The position numbers were made by a program, and so were the translations under genes. A stretch of DNA of 64,000 bases from Nocardioides daeguensis (GTDB taxonomy: Bacteria; Actinomycetota; Actinomycetes; Propionibacteriales; Nocardioidaceae). Location of the stretch: assembly GCF_019192965.1 (NCBI RefSeq), contig NZ_JAHTKU010000019.1, positions 62,001 to 126,000 on the forward strand. Reading direction: 5' to 3'. Below are positions 59,675-64,000 of the stretch, one piece after another (within the stretch, counting starts at the first letter, position 1; each line of letters opens with the position of its first letter). The notes beneath the pieces are model-generated. The model made no database searches. It was not told where the DNA came from and worked only from the letters and a program-made list of their open reading frames with translations.

Positions 59675-61467
59675 GCGCCGTGTCCGCGCTCGTGGTCGAG
59701 GTCGAGGGTCGGGTGCTGCGCCTCGAGGGCAAGCAGGTCTACCGGATCGGGCGCGCCATCGAGGCCGACGTCGTGCTCACCGCCGGCTCGGTGTCTCGCC
59801 AGCACGCCGAGCTCCAGGTGACGGACTACGGCTGGGTCCTCGTCGACCACGGCAGCCAGTTCGGCACCTACGTCGATGACGAGCGGATCACCGAGTACCC
59901 CATCGAGCGGCGCATCGACGTCCGGTGCGGTCCGCCCGCGCCCGGCGCCACCCTGGTGATCGTGCCCGCCGAGGAGTACGACGTCGTCGCGGCCACCCCC
60001 CTCGCCCCGGTCCTGCCGCCTCCGCCGTCCGCCCCGTCGTCGGCGCCGCCGTCGACCCCGCCGTCGGCGCCGCCGTCGACCCCGCCGGTGGGGACGCCGG
60101 CGGGGACGCCGTCGGTGTGGGCCCCGCCCTCGGGCGCCCCTGAGCCGTCGCTGTCGGCGCCGCCCGCCGTACCTGTCCCGGGGGCGCGCCCGGCGGCTGC
60201 GCCCGGCCTGCCGCCCGCGGTCTCCGGCAACGACGCGACCCAGGTGCTGGCGATGCCCCGGATGCCCGTGGGTGTCCCCGGCGCCGGTCCGGCGCCGCGC
60301 ACCGGCCCCGACCTGCTGCTGGTCGCCGAGGGTCGCGAGCACCGGTTCCGGCACCCGACGCCGATCACCGTGGGACGGCGCAGCGACTGCACCGTCGTGA
60401 TCGGCGACCCCGCCTGCTCGCGGCTGCACGGCCGGATCGACCCGGTCCCGGGCGGGTGGACCTACACGAACCTGTCCAACGAGGGCACCTTCCACGACGG
60501 GCGCCGGGTCGCCTCGACCCGCTTCGACGAGCGGATCGCGCTGCGTCTCGGGCACCCCGTCGCCGGGCCGGAGCTCACGCTGGTGCCGATCCTGTCGGCC
60601 GCCGAGGAGGAGCGGCGGATCGCCCGGCGTCGTCTCGGCAAGCGGCTGGTGATCTTCGGCGGCATCGCCGCCGCGCTGCTGCTGGTGGCCGGCGTCGTCG
60701 GCCTGGCGTTCGTGGTGGGCCGCGACGACCCGCTGAAGCCGGCGGGCGGCGGCACCGACGTGCTGGAGGCGGCGAAGGCCGCGACGGTCAAGATCACCGC
60801 CGAGACCCACCTGGTCGGCGACCCGTCGAACTCCGGCACCTACCACGGCTCGGGCTCGATCATCCGCTCCGACGGCCTGATCCTCACCAACGCCCACGTC
60901 GCGGCTCCGGAGTCGCCCGGCCTCGCGGAGAAGTACGGCGACGAGGTCCGCATCGCCAACCCGGCCTACCTGCTCATCTCGCTGACCGACGGCATGACCG
61001 ACACCAACGCCCCGGCCGCCTACCGGGCGCGCGTCGTCGAGGCCGACGGCGACCTCGATGTCGCCGTCGTCCAGATCTACGCCGACGAGGACGGGAAGCC
61101 GCTCGACGGCAAGCTCGACCTCCCGACGGTCCCGGTCGGCAGCTCGGGCGACCTGCGCGCCGGTGACAGCGTCACCGTCCTCGGCTTCCCGGCCGTCGCG
61201 GGCGACGGCGAGTCGATCACCGTGACCACCGGTGTCATCTCGACCGTCCTCAACGACCCCGACCTGGGCCCGCGCTCCGAGCTCGACACCGACGCCCGGA
61301 TCGCGCCTGGCAACTCCGGCGGCATGGCGATCGACGGTGACGGCGAGCTGATCGGCATCCCGACCTCACTGTTCGCCGACGAGGACACCACCGTCACCAG
61401 CGGCCGGATCCGGTCGATCGACGTGGTGAAGGACCTGATCCGGAAGGCGGAGTCCGAGACCGACTGA
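59671..61467 (+). CDS. Double-FHA, membrane-anchored trypsin-like protease
   Basis: A 598-residue protein with an uncommon architecture. FHA 1 (about 5-98) has YRIGRA, SRQHAEL and GSQFGTYV. A Pro/Ser linker (110-210) has a tandem PSAPPSTP-type repeat. FHA 2 (about 213-307) has TVGRRSD, CSRLHGRID and NLSNEGTFHDG. After a basic RRRLGKR stretch, one helix (about 325-350) leads to a trypsin-like domain with His409 (LTNAHV), Asp463 (GDLDVAVV) and Ser549 (PGNSGGM). No PDZ is present. The FHAs should face the cytoplasm and the protease the outside. GTG 59671 is coupled to the kinase. Confidence 0.9.
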   Translation: MSAVSALVVEVEGRVLRLEGKQVYRIGRAIEADVVLTAGSVSRQHAELQVTDYGWVLVDHGSQFGTYVDDERITEYPIERRIDVRCGPPAPGATLVIVPAEEYDVVAATPLAPVLPPPPSAPSSAPPSTPPSAPPSTPPVGTPAGTPSVWAPPSGAPEPSLSAPPAVPVPGARPAAAPGLPPAVSGNDATQVLAMPRMPVGVPGAGPAPRTGPDLLLVAEGREHRFRHPTPITVGRRSDCTVVIGDPACSRLHGRIDPVPGGWTYTNLSNEGTFHDGRRVASTRFDERIALRLGHPVAGPELTLVPILSAAEEERRIARRRLGKRLVIFGGIAAALLLVAGVVGLAFVVGRDDPLKPAGGGTDVLEAAKAATVKITAETHLVGDPSNSGTYHGSGSIIRSDGLILTNAHVAAPESPGLAEKYGDEVRIANPAYLLISLTDGMTDTNAPAAYRARVVEADGDLDVAVVQIYADEDGKPLDGKLDLPTVPVGSSGDLRAGDSVTVLGFPAVAGDGESITVTTGVISTVLNDPDLGPRSELDTDARIAPGNSGGMAIDGDGELIGIPTSLFADEDTTVTSGRIRSIDVVKDLIRKAESETD

Positions 61468-61523
61468 CCAGCACGCCCGCGGCCCCACGATCGATGACGC
61501 TCGCGGGGTCCGGGGCGGGGTGG

Positions 61524-62870
61524 CTACTGGTCGGGCGGGTGGACCGGGTGGGTGCCGCGGTGGTCGACGCGGAACTGGAACCGGTTGGGGCTGGTCCACA
61601 GGTAGGACCCGGGCATCACGATGTCGTAGCGCCATCGGGAGTGGGTCTTCGCGCGGTGGTGGCGCCTGCAGAGCGGAACTTCGTTGCACGGACAGGTCAC
61701 GCCACCCTCGCCGTAGGGGCGGTGGTGGTCGATGTCGCAGCGTTGTGCGGGTCGGGTGCAGTGCGGGAACCGGCAGGTGTGGTCACGCAGGATCACCCGG
61801 GTCCTGTGCCGGTCGGGGATCTCGTAGGAGTCGACGGGGACGTGCTCGGCCAGGTCGATCACCGGGCGCACGATGATCGTGGTGTCCTTCGCCCGCAGCC
61901 ATTCGCGGATCTGGGCGGTGCTGATCGGGCAGCGACCTTCTTCCCACCGGCCCACGGGGTTCGCGCAGGGGTTCGCGAACGGGTTCGTGTCGTCGAGGAG
62001 GCTGGTGTCGGTGAGGTGGACGTTCAAGACCACCTTGCGGCCGGGGATGGTGTGCCCGGTGGTTGAGGTGCGAGCGCCAGCGAGCCTCGAAACCCCCGGG
62101 CCTTCCAGATCATCGGGGACGATGAGGTCGAGCGCGAGGTCCTGACGGGCGAGCTCGGCAGCGGCCTTGGAACGCCGCACGTCGAGGGACGAGTCGTCGC
62201 CCAGCTTCCCGAGGACCTCGGCACGCCGGGCCACCGCGAGGTTCAGGTCGTGCCCGTCGGCGGCATCGAGCAGCCCGTCGAGGTGGACCAGGCCGTGCTC
62301 GTCAACCTGACCGATGTCGAAGTGCCGGTGATCGGCCGCGTTGTTGCGGTCGGTCTCGGCCTGCTCGGGGTCGAACCGCAGCACCGCTTCGGTGATGAGG
62401 CGTTCGAGCTGGGCCCACCCGACGCCGGAGGCGTTGAACAGCTGCCGGTCCACGAACGCCGCCGCTTCGGCACACAAGCCGTGGGTGAGGTCGGCGATGC
62501 GTTCGGCCCGCCACGGCGCCAGCTTCCCGGCGGTCACGGCGGCGTAGACGTTCGGGAGGCGCCAGGCGCATTCGACGACCCGCCCGACATAGGCCTTCCC
62601 ACCATCGGGTGACCTGCCGAGGACCGCGACGAGCTCCATCACCGCGAACTCCGAGATCAGGGGTGCGCCGGGGCCGGCGATGGGGATGCCGGTGTCGAGA
62701 TAGCCCTCGGTGATCGTGGCGGCGCCTTCGGGTCCGGTGACGATGTGGTCGCCGGCCCAGGCGGCGATGTCTTCCCATTCCTCGATCACCAAGGTGTTGC
62801 GGGAGCGGATCCGCTCACCCACGCGCGACAGCAGAGCTGTCGTCGAACGGGGCTGGGTTCCGAGATCCAT
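61524..62870 (-). CDS. 13E12/DUF222-family HNH endonuclease-like protein with in-frame repeat insertion
   Basis: A 448-residue protein. The N-terminal DUF222 region (about 30-270) has GKLAPWRAERIADLTHGL and FVDRQLFNASGVGWAQLERL. The C-terminal HNH motif is CRFPHCTRPAQRCDIDHH, followed by CNEVPLCRRHHRAKTH (about 380-425). These are multicopy actinobacterial genes of unknown role. The reading frame passes through repeat copy A (62055-62100), which encodes the inserted stretch VSRLAGARTSTTG between the DUF222 and HNH parts. ATG 62870 after GGGAG is preferred to upstream codons inside the repeat-rich gap. Confidence 0.85.
   Translation of the reverse strand: MDLGTQPRSTTALLSRVGERIRSRNTLVIEEWEDIAAWAGDHIVTGPEGAATITEGYLDTGIPIAGPGAPLISEFAVMELVAVLGRSPDGGKAYVGRVVECAWRLPNVYAAVTAGKLAPWRAERIADLTHGLCAEAAAFVDRQLFNASGVGWAQLERLITEAVLRFDPEQAETDRNNAADHRHFDIGQVDEHGLVHLDGLLDAADGHDLNLAVARRAEVLGKLGDDSSLDVRRSKAAAELARQDLALDLIVPDDLEGPGVSRLAGARTSTTGHTIPGRKVVLNVHLTDTSLLDDTNPFANPCANPVGRWEEGRCPISTAQIREWLRAKDTTIIVRPVIDLAEHVPVDSYEIPDRHRTRVILRDHTCRFPHCTRPAQRCDIDHHRPYGEGGVTCPCNEVPLCRRHHRAKTHSRWRYDIVMPGSYLWTSPNRFQFRVDHRGTHPVHPPDQ
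62055..62100 (-). repeat. Palindromic dispersed repeat, copy A, inside the HNH gene
   Basis: The segment has inverted ends (CCCGGTGGTT on the plus strand, and AACCCCCGGG) and a core with GAGGTGCGAGCGCCAGCGAG, then CCTCG. It is nearly identical, in opposite orientation, to copy C. It lies entirely in the coding region and keeps the frame open. Confidence 0.8.
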
Positions 62871-62995
62871 AACTGGATGCTCCCACCCACCCTCGACACA
62901 ACCGAACGCCGCAAACCCGCCTGTGGACTGGCGAAACTCAACCATCGGGGTGGGGAGAACCGACGTCATGATCGGTGACAAGAGGGACTCGCGCT

Positions 62996-63046
62996 CCGGT
63001 GGTTGAGGTGCGACGAGCGCTAGCGAGGAGCCTCGAAACCACCGGG
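62996..63046. repeat. Palindromic dispersed repeat, copy B
   Basis: CCGGTGGTTGAGGTGCGA at the left and CCTCGAAACCACCGGG at the right are the same ends as copy A. The core is a few bases longer (ACGAGCGCTAGCGAGGA), so the loop differs while the stem is retained. It lies in the 314-bp gap between the HNH gene and ku, where no gene is seen. Confidence 0.8.
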
Positions 63047-63091
63047 CCCACGGACGCGACCCGCCCACGGGAACCTTCCGGCAGCACGGCC

Positions 63092-63134
63092 GGAGGTTTC
63101 GAGGCTCGCTGGCGCTCGCACCTCAACCACCGGG
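63092..63134. repeat. Palindromic dispersed repeat, copy C
   Basis: It starts GGAGGTTTCGAGGCTCGCTG and continues to CACCTCAACCACCGGG. Its reverse complement matches copy A almost base for base, so it is the same element in the opposite direction. Confidence 0.8.
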
Positions 63135-63136
63135 AC

Positions 63137-63171
63137 GGCTCGCTGGCGCTCGCACCTCAACCACCGGCCGG
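63137..63171. repeat. Partial tandem duplicate of repeat, copy D
   Basis: Two bases after copy C, the right half is repeated: GGCTCGCTGGCGCTCGCACC, then TCAACCACCGG. It lacks the GGTTTCGAG end. It lies 13 bp beyond the ku stop. The gap 62871-63184 thus contains copies B, C and D and no credible gene. Confidence 0.75.
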
Positions 63172-63184
63172 GGTTCGCCCGGGT

Positions 63185-64000
63185 TCAGCTCGCCTTCTTG
63201 GCCGTCTTCTTCGCCGCCGTCTTCTTGGCCGTGGCCCTCTTCGCCGGAGCCTTCTTGGCGGCGGTCTTCTTGGTCGTCTTCTTCGCCGCCGTCTTCTTGG
63301 CGGCCGGCTTCTCGTCGGTCTCGCCGCGCGACGACTTGGCGGCCTCGACCGAGCGCTGGAGCGCGGCGAGCAGGTCGACGACCTCGCCGCCGGTCTTGGC
63401 GGAGGTCTCGGTGCGCTGCACCTCGCCGCCCTCGATCTTCGCCTTCACGACGGCCTGGACCGCGTCGGCGTAGTCGTCCTCGAACTCGGACGGGTCGAAG
63501 TCCCCGGCGAGCGTCTCGACGAGCATGTGCGCCATCTTGACCTCGGCGTCCTTGACCTCGCCGGTCTCGACGGAGAAGTCGGGCTTGCGGATCTCGTCGG
63601 GCCACATCATCGTCTGCAGCACGATCACGTCGTCGCGCACCCGCAGCACGGCGGTGGTCACCCGCTGCCGCAGCGCGACCGTCACGACCGCCATCCGGTC
63701 GGCGTCGAGCAGGGCCTGACGGAGCAGGGCGTACGGCTTGGCGCCGGTGCCCTCCGGCTCGAGGTAGTAGGACTTCTCGAACAGCATCGGGTCGATCTGG
63801 TCGCTCGGCACGAACTTCTCGACCGCGATCTCCCGCGACGAGGTGGTCGGCAGGTTCGCCATGTCGTCGTCGGTGAGGACGACCATCTCGCCGTCCTCGG
63901 TCTCGTACCCCTTCGCGATGTCGGAGTAGGGCACCTCCTCGCCGTCGATCGAGCACACCCGCTGGTACTTGATCCGGCCGCCGTCCTTGGCGTGGACCTG
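63185..64000 (-). CDS. ku: Ku DNA-end-binding protein, C-terminal part (gene runs beyond the window)
   Basis: The frame is open to the window end, so the N-terminal portion is missing; 271 residues are visible. Ku homodimers bind broken DNA ends and recruit LigD for end joining. The visible segment begins QVHAKDGGRIKYQRVCSIDG, a bacterial Ku signature, and continues with EKSYYLEP, KPYALLRQAL and VLRVRDDVIVLQTMMWPDEI. The last 55 residues are a Lys/Ala/Thr repeat tail (units of AAKKTAAKK and related), like the basic extensions of some actinobacterial Ku proteins, which bind DNA. LigD is not in the window. Confidence 0.95.
   Translation of the reverse strand, partial: QVHAKDGGRIKYQRVCSIDGEEVPYSDIAKGYETEDGEMVVLTDDDMANLPTTSSREIAVEKFVPSDQIDPMLFEKSYYLEPEGTGAKPYALLRQALLDADRMAVVTVALRQRVTTAVLRVRDDVIVLQTMMWPDEIRKPDFSVETGEVKDAEVKMAHMLVETLAGDFDPSEFEDDYADAVQAVVKAKIEGGEVQRTETSAKTGGEVVDLLAALQRSVEAAKSSRGETDEKPAAKKTAAKKTTKKTAAKKAPAKRATAKKTAAKKTAKKAS

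Noticed and set aside
60037..60090. CRISPR-like short direct repeats
   Set aside because: These are two copies of a Pro/Ser linker codon repeat inside the FHA-protease gene, without spacers.
50798..61467. Type VII secretion system or phage-defence island
   Set aside because: FHA and protease genes recall such loci, but there is no EccC-type ATPase, WXG100 protein, nuclease or other effector. The kinase/PP2C/vWA content fits signalling better.
61524..63184. Insertion sequence or integrated element around the HNH gene
   Set aside because: No transposase, integrase, target duplication or tRNA attachment site was found; only short palindromic repeats are present.

Overview
The window is a dense, GC-rich chromosomal segment of an actinobacterium. 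Gene content and order look most like a Nocardioides-type organism (Nocardioidaceae). This rests on remembered actinobacterial synteny: eno-ftsB-DUF501-ppx, dapE-LOG-DivIVA-DUF3117, O-methyltransferase-sigE-anti-sigma-htrA, a eukaryotic-like IleRS behind a T-box, a 180-kDa-class glutamate dehydrogenase, and a 13E12-type HNH protein. Many genes start with GTG, overlap by 4 bp, or have a TANNNT box 5-8 nt before the start codon, which suggests many leaderless transcripts. No prophage, IS transposase, CRISPR array or rRNA was seen.

1-4.3 kb: a tightly coupled operon (eno, ftsB, DUF501, ppx, family-5 uracil-DNA glycosylase, ACT protein, peptide deformylase) followed by a short tRNA with a UAA anticodon. 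4.3-7.1 kb: a PopR/ClgR-like regulator and a two-gene clpP operon. Both have the same dyad core (CTGC-N5-GCAG) upstream, and the second ClpP has lost its catalytic serine. 7.1-13.6 kb: secreted GH5 enzyme, Bax-inhibitor-1 protein, SGNH hydrolase, cystathionine beta-synthase and two GNATs. 13.6-25.6 kb: ferredoxin, dapC (CTG start), cupin, TPR protein, cell-wall-hydrolase-like protein, dapD, thioesterase, DUF664 protein, T-box plus ileS, and dapE. Three genes of the succinylase branch of lysine/meso-DAP synthesis therefore lie close together.

25.6-32.4 kb: LOG protein, an extended DivIVA-domain membrane protein, DUF3117, leucyl aminopeptidase, O-methyltransferase, and the sigE/anti-sigma/htrA envelope-stress module. 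32.4-41.7 kb: small HTH protein, SAF and TadZ/CpaE-like proteins, DUF4389 and other membrane proteins, a lipoprotein/membrane-protein pair, a WS/DGAT acyltransferase with an altered active-site motif, and tandem DUF2505 proteins. 41.7-50.8 kb: NAD-glutamate dehydrogenase, an ABC-2 exporter and a CPA2 antiporter.

50.8-61.5 kb is the most unusual part. Nine genes in four alternating transcription units form what looks like a phospho-signalling island. They encode two Ser/Thr kinases, a PP2C phosphatase, a vWA protein, an FHA/zinc-ribbon protein, a double-FHA membrane-anchored trypsin-like protease, a Rossmann oxidoreductase, a four-helix membrane protein and a membrane protein with a large extracytoplasmic part. 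The vWA/PP2C/kinase trio resembles the TerY-P (YegL/YegK/YegI) triad. 61.5-64 kb: a 13E12-type HNH protein interrupted in frame by a palindromic repeat, further copies of that repeat, and the C-terminal part of a Ku protein with a Lys/Ala-rich tail.
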